DNA of 64,000 nucleotides from NCBI GenBank assembly GCA_030706635.1, contig JAUZOD010000002.1:1-64000 (forward strand), given 5' to 3'. Origin of the DNA: Bacteroidota bacterium (lineage in GTDB: Bacteria; Bacteroidota; Bacteroidia; Chitinophagales; Chitinophagaceae). Under the pieces are notes generated by a model that was not told the DNA's origin, ran no database searches, and saw only the letters and a program-made list of their open reading frames with translations. The translations under genes and the position numbers were made by a program. Shown piece by piece: positions 25,314 through 32,747 of the stretch. Positions within the stretch are counted from its first letter, which is position 1, and each line of letters starts with the position of its first letter.

Positions 25314-26381
25314 TCAGGCGTCCGCATAATGAAACAGGGCCATTAATTTCTTTGCGCTGTCGTCCATCGAATAAACCAGAACCCGGCCGTAATCTATATC
25401 CCGGTCAGTTATTATTTTTTGGGCTACGGCGGCCATCTCTTTTTCGTTCTGAACCGTATGCCAGTGGGATATCTTACCCATCATGGGATCGCAAAGGCTG
25501 ATGACATGTGCGCCGGTATACAATGCTTCCAGGCATACGGTGCTAAAACCTTCATAGCGTGAGGGATGAAGCAGTATTTTACAACGCCCCATCCATTGCA
25601 ATACTTCAGCATGATCTCTTTCGCCGGTAAGCGAAATGTTTTTTTGAAGATCATGGTCGAGGATCATTTTCCGCAACCGTTCTTCTTCGGGTCCTTTGCC
25701 ACAGATAAAGCAGGTAATGCCCGGAATGGTCCCGCGCAGTTTATTTACTACCCGGATAAAAGCATCATACTGCTTTAGAGAAATTAAAGAACCCACGCCA
25801 AGAAGATCAATATCCCGGTTTTCATTTCCTGGGGGAAAAAGGGAGCTGTCTAAACCATTGGGAATAATATGTGCCGGTCTTATGCCATGGTTTTTAAAGA
25901 ACTCTTCCGCAAGAAATCGGGATACGGCCAGCAGATTTTCTGAAGCGGGTTTTATCCACGAAACGAACTTGTTTTCTTTGCGGGCATCCTGACCGAGTAT
26001 CCAGATGAAATGGGGAATACGTCTTTTTTTCCCGAAGCGACTCCCAAGTAAGGCACATTCCGTACACCAGAAACTCAGGATTCCGGCGACGTCATTTTCT
26101 TTATTTATTCTTTTCAGGGTTTTCCATGCTTTTAACCAGGTAAGGAGCCTGTTCAATTTTCCTTTGTTCCGGCCAAATAACGGAATAACCTGGTTGCCAT
26201 TCCATAAATAGGGTGTGGAAACGAAAGGGTACTGAAAGGAGACTAAAATGATTTTTAATTTTTTGAACTGTCTGTTGAGTGATTGTATTAACACCTGTTG
26301 CGCAGGAAGACAGGTGCTGTCCGATTCATTTGCCGGGAAACCAGGCGTCAGAACAACCAAAGTTTTGGCGACGGCTTTCAT
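25314..26381 (-). CDS. Glycosyltransferase, GT4 family
   Basis: A 355-residue GT-B glycosyltransferase. Landmarks are the N-terminal KTLVVLTPGFPANESDST, the mid-part HIIPNGLDSSLFPPG, LLGVGSLISLKQYDAFI at the start of the donor domain, and LHPSRYEGFSTVCLEALYTG with the EX7E motif. It belongs to the common GT4 group making exopolysaccharide or glycolipid. It is convergent with the GT9 gene (6-bp gap) and marks the end of the glycan locus. About 28 bp upstream of its start lies a 12-bp palindrome TTCCGATCGGAA (26409-26420), which may be chance. Confidence 0.9.
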   Translation of the reverse strand: MKAVAKTLVVLTPGFPANESDSTCLPAQQVLIQSLNRQFKKLKIILVSFQYPFVSTPYLWNGNQVIPLFGRNKGKLNRLLTWLKAWKTLKRINKENDVAGILSFWCTECALLGSRFGKKRRIPHFIWILGQDARKENKFVSWIKPASENLLAVSRFLAEEFFKNHGIRPAHIIPNGLDSSLFPPGNENRDIDLLGVGSLISLKQYDAFIRVVNKLRGTIPGITCFICGKGPEEERLRKMILDHDLQKNISLTGERDHAEVLQWMGRCKILLHPSRYEGFSTVCLEALYTGAHVISLCDPMMGKISHWHTVQNEKEMAAVAQKIITDRDIDYGRVLVYSMDDSAKKLMALFHYADA

Positions 26382-26588
26382 TTATACAATTTTGCATTTT
26401 TACCTGTTTTCCGATCGGAATATGACCAGAACGTTTAATTCAGCAAGGCTATTTGGTTTTGCGCGTGTTTCCCGCGATCAACCAAAAACCAACGAAAGGA
26501 ATGTTGATCATCTCCATGCCGTGGATATATGGAAAACCATAATATTTTTCAGCCGCTTGTCTGAATAAGTCCGCAAATTTATTTTCGT

Positions 26589-27164
26589 TCAAATCACGCA
26601 CGTGACAAATGCCGATTTTTCTGAATTGAGTTTTTTCTGCAGAATTGCTTTTGCTTTGAAGAGATTGGATTTCGACGTGCCCACCATGATGCCTAGTTTT
26701 TTTGCAATTTCAGCATGGGAGTAACCTTCAATCACGTGCAGGTTAAATACCAGCCGGTACACCGGAGGTAATTCCCGGATCATACAAATCAGTTCTTTAA
26801 ACATCAGGCTATTGTCTGAAAGCTGGCTGTCGTCCTTATATTCGCAGCCACTTTGGGTCAATTCGCTGATTTCCGGAATATTTTTTTCTCTTCTCCTGTA
26901 GTCAATGGCAGCATTGATCACAATCCTGCGCATCCAGCCCAGCATTACTATCTCCATTCTTTCCCTGTCCCTGATTTCGAACCGGCTGAAATTCCGGAAG
27001 ATCTTTACAAACCCGTCATTAGTTACTTCTACGGCTTGCTCATAGGTATCCATATACCGGAAAGCTACCTTAAGGCAGGTTCCGTAGTACTGCTCATAAA
27101 GTATCTTTTGACATTTTCGGTCCTGTATGGCACAACCATATATTATTTGGAGTAGTTTTTCCAA
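26589..27164 (-). CDS. ECF-type RNA polymerase sigma factor
   Basis: A 191-residue sigma-70 family protein of the extracytoplasmic function type. Region 2 is at about residues 20-90 (YRRREKNIPEI at its end, after RMEIVMLGWMRRIVINAAID, the -10 recognition helix). Region 4 is at about 130-185 with LPPVYRLVFNLHVIEGYSHA, the -35-binding helix-turn-helix. No anti-sigma gene is adjacent; the nearest upstream gene on this strand is the Lys-rich DUF6496 gene, separated by a strong terminator, so the sigma gene is probably a single-gene unit. Lone Bacteroidota ECF factors of this kind are often regulated from a distant site. Confidence 0.9.
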   Translation of the reverse strand: MEKLLQIIYGCAIQDRKCQKILYEQYYGTCLKVAFRYMDTYEQAVEVTNDGFVKIFRNFSRFEIRDRERMEIVMLGWMRRIVINAAIDYRRREKNIPEISELTQSGCEYKDDSQLSDNSLMFKELICMIRELPPVYRLVFNLHVIEGYSHAEIAKKLGIMVGTSKSNLFKAKAILQKKLNSEKSAFVTCVI

Positions 27165-27317
27165 TCTGGGCTGGGTTACACTGAATTGAATAATTATGTA
27201 TATAAACGCCTAATTTCCAAAGGGGGTTGCGTGAGATTCTGCCGGATGACCGGACAAGAGAGTAAATGGCCGGTTATTTAAATCCGGCGGGGTATACGGC
27301 GAAATAAATGTCAGATT

Positions 27318-27346
27318 AAAAATAAAAAGCCGGCAATGTTGCCGGC
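27318..27346 (-). terminator. Rho-independent terminator (minus strand)
   Basis: On the minus strand GCCGGCA-ACAT-TGCCGGC forms a perfect seven-pair GC-rich stem, followed by TTTTTATTTTT. It lies 80 bp after the DUF6496 stop and separates that gene from the sigma factor gene. Confidence 0.75.
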
Positions 27347-27426
27347 CCGTAGTTTGATATGTGCGATCCTCGTGTTGACCAGCATATTTGACAGCGTTTT
27401 TGGCGCTTTTGCCCCTCTCTTCCACT

Positions 27427-27696
27427 TCAGCTGTTTTTTTTGGCAACCTTTTTCTTTGCGGGGCCCCTTCTTTTTTTAGTAACTCCTTTCTTTTTTGCCG
27501 CAACTTTCTTTTTGGGTGCGATTTTTTTCCTTGGAACCTTTCTTCCCTGTTTTCTCGCCTCGGATAATCCGATGGCTATAGCCTGTTTACGGTTTTTAAC
27601 TTTCCTGCCGCTCCTCCCGCTTTTTAGTTTCCCTTTTTTCATTTCATCCATTGCTCTTTTTACTTTCTCCTGACTGCCTTTTGAATATCTGGCCAT
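27427..27696 (-). CDS. DUF6496-type small basic protein with histone H1-like tail
   Basis: An 89-residue protein. The first half (ARYSKGSQEKVKRAMDEMKK, then NRKQAIAIGLSEARKQG) is the DUF6496 core. The second half is almost entirely Lys, Arg, Ala and Pro in repeated PKKK/AKKK units, like eukaryotic histone H1 or the bacterial Hc1/AlgP tails. A DNA- or RNA-binding role is likely but not shown. A terminator follows. A 97-codon frame on the same strand and overlapping it (27210-27503) is a shadow. Confidence 0.8.
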   Translation of the reverse strand: MARYSKGSQEKVKRAMDEMKKGKLKSGRSGRKVKNRKQAIAIGLSEARKQGRKVPRKKIAPKKKVAAKKKGVTKKRRGPAKKKVAKKNS

Positions 27697-27862
27697 GGTA
27701 TCATTTTTAAATGAAGAAATAATATATATACAGATATCAAATAACCTGCCAGGTGATTTGGAGAAATCATTGTTTTTTTGATGATTATTTTCCCCGACAA
27801 AAATAATTATTCAGAGTGCCGTCTGCTCTTGTTGATGCGATTTTGTGAATTGCGGGAATGAG

Positions 27863-28108
27863 TTACGATCCGGGAAATTCAAAGCCGCGTCTTTTTTTCT
27901 TTCCGGATTTTTCCGGTCCTGTCTTCAGCTCTTTCAACAGATAACCATAACCTTTGCTGATCAGTTGGCTGTAGGATGCGTGTTCAAAGGACTTGATTTT
28001 TCCCGTTGCTTTATCAATCAGGGATAGTTTCATAAGGGTTTCTTCTTCCATGGACAACGCCAGGTCGTATTTCAGTAAGATTTGTTTTAATTTGGTTGTG
28101 TTACGCAT
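27863..28108 (-). CDS. Small hypothetical protein, divergent from DUF2252 gene
   Basis: An 81-residue charged protein. It starts MRNTTKLKQILLKYDL, has a short predicted beta-rich middle (MKLSLIDKATGKIKSFEH), an SYSQLISKGYGYLLKEL helix, and a basic tail. I do not recognise a named family, though small proteins of this style are common in Chitinophagales genomes. The start is 62 bp from the DUF2252 start on the other strand, so they share a promoter region. Composition and helix pattern suggest it is real. Confidence 0.6.
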   Translation of the reverse strand: MRNTTKLKQILLKYDLALSMEEETLMKLSLIDKATGKIKSFEHASYSQLISKGYGYLLKELKTGPEKSGKKKRRGFEFPGS

Positions 28109-28170
28109 GGAAAGTCGTTAAAGTTAATATTTCGGCTTTAAAGAAAATCTTTATAAATCATTCGACGGCT

Positions 28171-29397
28171 ATGTATACCTGTTTTCAAAGAATTGAAGCC
28201 TTTAATCAGGGAAGGATCCCGGATATGCTTCGTGTGAAATACGATCTTATGCGACAGAATCTTTTCAGGTTTTTTCGCGGGACCGGTCATTTATTCTATG
28301 AGGATCTGTATGCGGACAATACACTGCCTGCGTCACCCCTGGTGTGGGTTTGCGGAGATCTCCATCTGGAAAACTTTGGCAGTTACAAAGGCGACAACCG
28401 GTTGGTATATTTTGATATCAATGATTTTGATGACGCCTTGCTGGCTCCGGCAGCCTGTGAACTCGCCCGGATGGCCTGCAGCATTTTTGTTGCTTTTGAT
28501 ACGCTGAAAATAGAAGAGAACAAGGCGTATAACATGGTGCAGCTTTATTTAAAGACGTATGCACAAATTTTAACTAAGGGTAAATCTTATTATATCGAGC
28601 CACAGGTTGCCAAAGGAATTGTGCGCGCTTTTTTAACGACAGTCAGTAAAAGAGCGGAAAAGCAGGTGCTGGAAAAACGGACGGTTCGAAGAAGGGATGG
28701 TCTGACCATCCTGCTGGAGCATCCCCGCCACTTTGAACTGGATAGGGAATTAAAAGCCGCATTAAGCAGGCACATCAATGAATGGATAACCCACAACAGT
28801 TATAGTCCGTATAATTTCGAAGTGCTGGACGTGGCTTTCCGCCTGGCCGGCACGGGTAGTGTTGGTTTAAAGCGATATATTTTTTTATTGAAAAGTACAA
28901 ACAGGAAGAATAAGTACATGTTGATGGAGATGAAACAGGCTGCTCCGTCTGCGCTTAAAAAGTATCTGAATATTCAGCAACCTGAATGGAAGTCCGAAGC
29001 CCAGCGGGTAGTCAATATCCAGCAGCGGATGCAGAATATCCCGCCGGCGTTGCTGAGTTATACGCTTTTCAGAAATGAATCATTTATTGTTCAGGAGATG
29101 CAGCCCATGAAAGACAGTTTTGATTTTAAGATCGTGCGCGATCAATATCGTGACCTTTATCAGATCATTCATGACATGGCTACGCTTACAGCCTCTGCGC
29201 AGATCAGGAGTTCCGGATGGAAAAGCGCGGCCGTAGTAGATGAGTTAAGTGCCTTTGGAGAAAATAAGCAGTGGCAGGAACCCATACTGGAATATGCGAA
29301 GCGGTATAAAGCAACCATGCAAAAGCATTACTCGGAATTCTGGGAAGAAAGCGCAAAGATTACCGCAAAGAAATCAAAGAAGAAAAAGGACCGCTAA
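28171..29397 (+). CDS. DUF2252 family protein (kinase-like fold)
   Basis: A 408-residue DUF2252 protein. Landmarks are RVKYDLMRQNLFRFFRGTGH, then VWVCGDLHLENFGSY (the HxDxxxxN-like catalytic loop, here GDLHLENFG) and YFDINDFDDALLAP (the DFD-like metal motif). These resemble the active sites of aminoglycoside phosphotransferase or kinase-like proteins, so an ATP-dependent kinase activity is a fair guess; the substrate is not known. The ATG at 28171 is preferred over 28096 because the 25 extra residues overlap the divergent small gene. A 7-bp gap to the HEAT-like gene indicates an operon. Confidence 0.87.
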   Translation: MYTCFQRIEAFNQGRIPDMLRVKYDLMRQNLFRFFRGTGHLFYEDLYADNTLPASPLVWVCGDLHLENFGSYKGDNRLVYFDINDFDDALLAPAACELARMACSIFVAFDTLKIEENKAYNMVQLYLKTYAQILTKGKSYYIEPQVAKGIVRAFLTTVSKRAEKQVLEKRTVRRRDGLTILLEHPRHFELDRELKAALSRHINEWITHNSYSPYNFEVLDVAFRLAGTGSVGLKRYIFLLKSTNRKNKYMLMEMKQAAPSALKKYLNIQQPEWKSEAQRVVNIQQRMQNIPPALLSYTLFRNESFIVQEMQPMKDSFDFKIVRDQYRDLYQIIHDMATLTASAQIRSSGWKSAAVVDELSAFGENKQWQEPILEYAKRYKATMQKHYSEFWEESAKITAKKSKKKKDR

Positions 29398-29404
29398 GGA
29401 TATT

Positions 29405-29914
29405 ATGAATCTGGAATCAGCCATCCGGGAAGAGCATTCAAAGGCACAGTGCAGCAAAATTGTTGACTTCATTGGAGACGAGCCGGAACGTTTTGCGGAA
29501 TTGATGAAGCTGTTTTTCAGCGGGGAATATCGGCTCGCCCAGCGGGCTGCATGGCCCATGAGCTATTGCGTGAGAAATCATCCTTCCCTGGTTAAGCCGT
29601 ATTTCAAAAAATTATTGGATCGGCTGATGATGGCGAATGCGCATCCGGCGGTAAAGCGGAATATTGTCCGGTTGTTGCAATATGTGGAAATTCCTAAACG
29701 ATATCAGGGCAAGCTGATGAGTATTTGTTTCGGTTTCATTGCTTCTCCGGAAGAAGCCGTTGCCGTAAAAGCTTTTTCGTTAACCATTCTGGAAAACCTG
29801 ATTGTTCAGTATCCGGCGATCCTTCCGGAAATAAAAATCGTTATTGAATCCAGATGGGAATACGAAACGCCGGCCTTCCGGAGCAGAGCCAAACGGATAT
29901 TGAAAAGGAAATGA
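29405..29914 (+). CDS. HEAT-repeat-like helical protein
   Basis: A 169-residue, mostly helical protein. It shows at least three helical hairpins of HEAT type (RLAQRAAWPMSYCVRNHPSL; AHPAVKRNIVRLLQYV; AVAVKAFSLTILENLIVQYP) and a basic C-terminus. I do not know a specific family; similar proteins are annotated as hypothetical in Bacteroidota. It begins 7 bp after the DUF2252 stop, and both run on one strand, so they probably share a transcript and may work together. The longer frame from 29249 overlaps DUF2252 and is rejected. Confidence 0.7.
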   Translation: MNLESAIREEHSKAQCSKIVDFIGDEPERFAELMKLFFSGEYRLAQRAAWPMSYCVRNHPSLVKPYFKKLLDRLMMANAHPAVKRNIVRLLQYVEIPKRYQGKLMSICFGFIASPEEAVAVKAFSLTILENLIVQYPAILPEIKIVIESRWEYETPAFRSRAKRILKRK

Positions 29915-30035
29915 AAAATGTGAGTCTTTTTTCGCCCGATTGTATGACCAATGCCCTGGGCGTTCGGTTAAAAGTTGGAACAATGACCGCGGAAAATAAT
30001 TATCCCCGGGCTTTCCGTAATTGAGTGGTAAAGCG

Positions 30036-30043
30036 TACTTTTG
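30036..30043 (+). promoter_or_regulatory. Bacteroidota-type -7 promoter box of the tRNA-Pro gene
   Basis: TACTTTTG matches the Bacteroidota -7 consensus TAnnTTTG, 23 bp before the first base of tRNA-Pro. A clear -33 TTTG at the normal distance is not seen, so the call rests on one box and position. Confidence 0.5.
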
Positions 30044-30066
30044 CTCCCCGCGATAAAAAGAGCGTT

Positions 30067-30141
30067 CGGGGCGTAGCGTAGCCCGGTCATCGCGCCTGGT
30101 TTGGGACCAGGAGGTCGCAAGTTCGAATCTTGCCGCCCCGA
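30067..30141 (+). tRNA. tRNA-Pro (anticodon UGG)
   Basis: A 75-nt cloverleaf. The acceptor stem CGGGGCG pairs with CGCCCCG (30134-30140), with A as discriminator. The anticodon stem CCTGG/CCAGG encloses loop TTTGGGA, with anticodon TGG at 30102-30104. The T arm has GCAAG-TTCGAAT-CTTGC. The CCA end is not encoded. A terminator follows directly. Confidence 0.95.
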
Positions 30142-30145
30142 CTTC

Positions 30146-30179
30146 GCCCGCCGAAGCTTTAGCGAAGGCGGGCTTTTTT
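30146..30179 (+). terminator. Rho-independent terminator after tRNA-Pro
   Basis: GCCCGCC (30146-30152) pairs with GGCGGGC (30167-30173), with further loop pairing, and seven T residues follow. It starts 5 bp after the tRNA. Confidence 0.85.
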
Positions 30180-30299
30180 ATTTTCAGGCCGGCTTATATT
30201 CCCGAGAGGGCATTGCCGGGCGAAGCCCCACAGGAATTCGGAATTTGTCCAGAAGGGTCGACGAATATAGCATTCAAACAAAATCAAAAGCTCGTAAAG

Positions 30300-30874
30300 C
30301 TGAATGGTTACGGGCTCTTTGAGGGTTCCTTCGTTACCCGGAACTTCGGTTGCGATGGCTTTGATCTTACTGCCGGCGAGCGGGCTGTTCGCCTGCGTGG
30401 CCGTATAGATCCAGTCAACGCCGTTGACCTATTGTTCAGCATTACCTTTTTCCAGTAGGGTTCCGTTGGCAGTATAGATTTCCAGCTGCACGCCGGTTAC
30501 GCGGAAATCATCCACGGCGCGGACCGAGATCCCGCTGCCGCTGACGCCGGTGTAATTACTGGTGCCGATGATTTTAACGACCGGCGGAGACATAAAATCT
30601 TCCACTGGCCGGCTATACAGGTTTTGTCTGGTTCTCAGCGCCGCGGTATAAGCGTCTCTGATTCCCTGGTCCTGGCCCTGCACTACTGATTTGGCATATC
30701 GTGAAGCAAGCAGGAATCTTTCCTGTATTTGCACCTGTGCCGGGCTGGGGTCTCCCTCCCTGACTTTAGGTGCTTTAGCCACTACTGTTTTGCCCTCCCA
30801 CTCGCGGAATACGAGCTATTTACCCAGGCTCCTCTGAATTTACCTGGTATGACACTGTTGTTTGAGTTTGCCAT
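30300..30874 (-). pseudogene. Inactivated Bacteroidota hypothetical gene (frameshift plus in-frame TAG)
   Basis: Three pieces on the minus strand read as one protein. ATG at 30874 gives MANSNNSVIPGKFRGAWVN. A frameshift near 30812-30820 is needed to continue into VFREWEGKTVVAKAPKVREG and the long frame (30782-30429) with QERFLLASRYAKSVVQGQDQ and NYTGVSGSGISVRAVDDFRV. That frame ends at TAG (30429-30431), where EQ-stop-VNGVDW stands; reading through gives VNGVDWIYTATQANSPLAG and ends near EPVTI. The order matches a widespread Chitinophagales family of about 190 residues, whose function is unknown. CAG to TAG is one substitution. Two independent lesions make a pseudogene the best call. Confidence 0.72.
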
Positions 30875-31478
30875 ATGGTACTTGTTTTTGAATAGTTATT
30901 GAATCTGGTTCACTTTACCGGTTACTGCCAGGGGAGCGGGTTTCCGGGGTCACACTTCCCGGCAGCCCGGTGTGAACAACTCCCTTGTCAGCGACCGGTA
31001 AGGCAAATGTATATCCGCCCCGGACCCTTCCGGTTAGAAATGTGACGGTGTTTTAGGAAACCTGTGTCGGTCTTCTCTTAAAAGTGTGACGAACTGCAAA
31101 TTCTCCCCGGAAACACCCCGGTTCAACCCGGTTTGTTCCAATAACCTTCCTATTGCCTATCTATTGTTTCCTCTTTGGGTCCCCGGGAATCCAGGGGGGC
31201 AAAGAGAAGGAGCAGAGGAAGCAAAGAAGAGGCAATAGGGACGAGCACGGTAGCAAAGGGAGGCGATGCATCACACGGCACAGTGAAAAATGGTTAAATG
31301 GGTTGAAGGACGAACCTGAGACGGAACAGGGGGCAAGATCAGCCTGAATCCAGGCATTTTTATCAGGTAGAAGCGATTGAAGCATTTCTTTTGTTTAAAT
31401 TGGGGAGCACATTCCAGCAGCTGTTTTTGATCTTTACAGCGGTCCTGGTACAATTACCCAACTTTTAATACGCACTTG
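30875..31478. other. Gene-free stretch with a long imperfect hairpin
   Basis: About 600 bp without a credible gene; the short frames at 31153-31453 are low-complexity and unsupported. The one structured element is an inverted repeat at 31149-31239. Confidence 0.6.
31149..31239. repeat. Long imperfect inverted repeat
   Basis: CCTATTGCCT (31149-31158) is the exact reverse complement of AGGCAATAGG (31230-31239), and CTCTTTG (31171-31177) of CAAAGAG (31200-31206). The sequence between is pyrimidine-rich on the left arm and purine-rich on the right, so most of the about 90 bp can fold into one irregular stem around a GC-rich loop. No T run follows, so it is not an ordinary terminator. Confidence 0.6.
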
Positions 31479-32045
31479 ATGAAACTATACATCAAAAATA
31501 TGGTGTGTATCCGCTGCAAGATGGTGGTGAAAGACGAGTTGACAAAACTGAGCATACCTTATACCACCATCGAACTCGGTGAGGCTGAGATCCCGGGATC
31601 TGTCTCCGAACTACAGCGCGAGCAAGTCAGGGTAGCTCTGCTGAGATCAGGTCTGGAATTAATGGACGACAGGAAGGCTGTGATTGTTCAGAAAATTAAA
31701 AACCTAATCATTGAGTTGGTTCATTATTCAGAGGAACCCTTAACGATCAATTTATCAGAATACCTGAGTCAGAAATTAAACTACGATTATACTTACCTGG
31801 CCAATCTTTTTTCTGAAGCACAGGGTATTTCCATCGAAAAATTCTTCATCGCGCACCGGATAGAACTGATTCCGATTCCATTATCCCGGATCTCCAGAAC
31901 ACATTTGTCATTAATGGATTTGGTGGCCAGTATCAGCTGGCCATTTACGGCAGGCATGGCATCTATCGCATTAATGATGATGTTGGTAAGGGCTATGATG
32001 ACTTTCGGCTTATCCATCATGACCTTGCAATCCACCGTACTGTAA
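31479..32045 (+). pseudogene. AraC-type regulator truncated before its DNA-binding helices
   Basis: The first about 128 residues match a Bacteroidota AraC group: MKLYIKNMVCIRCKMVVKDE (an HMA-like start with a Cys-x2-Cys) followed by a linker and the first HTH helices (LTINLSEYLSQKLNYDYTYL; LFSEAQGISIEKFFIAHRIE). At about 31861-31868 homology ends, and the rest of the frame is the antisense of the convergent kinase gene. The second HTH motif, needed for DNA binding, is missing. ATG at 31479 is the start; the preceding TTG is less likely. I read this as a gene cut by a deletion that fused it tail-to-tail with the kinase. Confidence 0.75.
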
Positions 32046-32512
32046 TCTTTCCTGACCTTAATATTTTTTAGTGCAATCCGGTCTCCCGTCATCGCCAGTA
32101 CTTCATCCAACAACTTGTGTACGGATTCATGTTTCTTTTGCCTTTTGCCGGTACGAAAGGAAGCCAGGAGCTCGGCGACTACTTCATTAATGCGTTCGGA
32201 ACCCCGCATAATAAAATCCAGGTACAAATGCTGATCCTGGTCACTAAGGGTAGGCTTTAATATTTCCACTGCCAACTGGATATTGGCCAGTGGATTGCGG
32301 ATCTCATGCGCCAGCGCCGAGGCAAACTGAACCGGCAGTTGCTGAATCACTTTTTGTGGTGCAAGGGATTGAAACAGGGCCGCTGATGTGGGATGCCTGG
32401 TTTGTTTCCTGACAGCAACCGTGTTGCGAGGGCTGTTCATTTTTTTCATTTTTAGTCTGGTTCTCCGCCGCGCAAGTAATTCACAACCACCTTTAATGAT
32501 AGGCGAGATCAT
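31793..32512 (-). pseudogene. Sensor histidine kinase truncated after the G1 box
   Basis: A HisKA domain (QFASALAHEIRNPLANIQLA, with phospho-accepting His) and HATPase_c domain with N box (IIALTNIIINAIDAMPA) and G1 box (LEIRDNGIGI) are intact. At about 31868 the match stops; the last about 25 codons are the reverse complement of the AraC gene. The G2 box and ATP lid are missing, so kinase activity is not expected. The start is uncertain: 32512, or ATG at 32449 (MKKMNSPRNTV). Together with the AraC relic it marks the junction of a deletion between two convergent genes. Confidence 0.75.
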
Positions 32513-32747
32513 TGTATTTTGAATTTACCCAATACCCCCGGGGCTTCTTTGGATAATAGGTTCCCAATTCCACTTGAAGTTCCTTTTTATTTAGGCGTTT
32601 TTGTTACACTAATTGGAGTAAATATTATAAGATTCACACATTTACAAGAGATCTATATGCTCCATGGACGGATAAGGTGTGAATGTTGTAACATTAACGA
32701 AACTATATGTAACATTTGGTCAGAAAAATAATTGGAACTTGATTCAT

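Noticed and set aside
12160-26381. RiPP or NRPS/PKS natural product cluster
   Set aside because: No precursor peptide, carrier protein, ketosynthase or adenylation domain was seen; the presence of radical SAM enzymes alone is not enough.
26409-26420. Palindrome TTCCGATCGGAA upstream of the last GT4 gene
   Set aside because: A single 12-bp palindrome of this kind can be chance in 64 kb; no second copy or partner site was noticed.
27210-27503. 97-codon frame on the minus strand
   Set aside because: It overlaps the DUF6496 gene in another frame and has no recognisable pattern; the Lys-rich repeat makes long shadow frames.
29249-29404. N-terminal extension of the HEAT-like gene
   Set aside because: It lies inside DUF2252 in another frame; ATG at 29405 with a 7-bp gap is a better start.
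30146-30179. CRISPR-like or integrase attachment repeat after tRNA-Pro
   Set aside because: The inverted repeat with a T tract is a normal terminator; there is no integrase gene and no direct repeat of the tRNA 3' end in view.
31153-31453. Short frames on both strands in the gene-free stretch
   Set aside because: They follow the purine/pyrimidine-rich hairpin arms, are low-complexity and match no family pattern.
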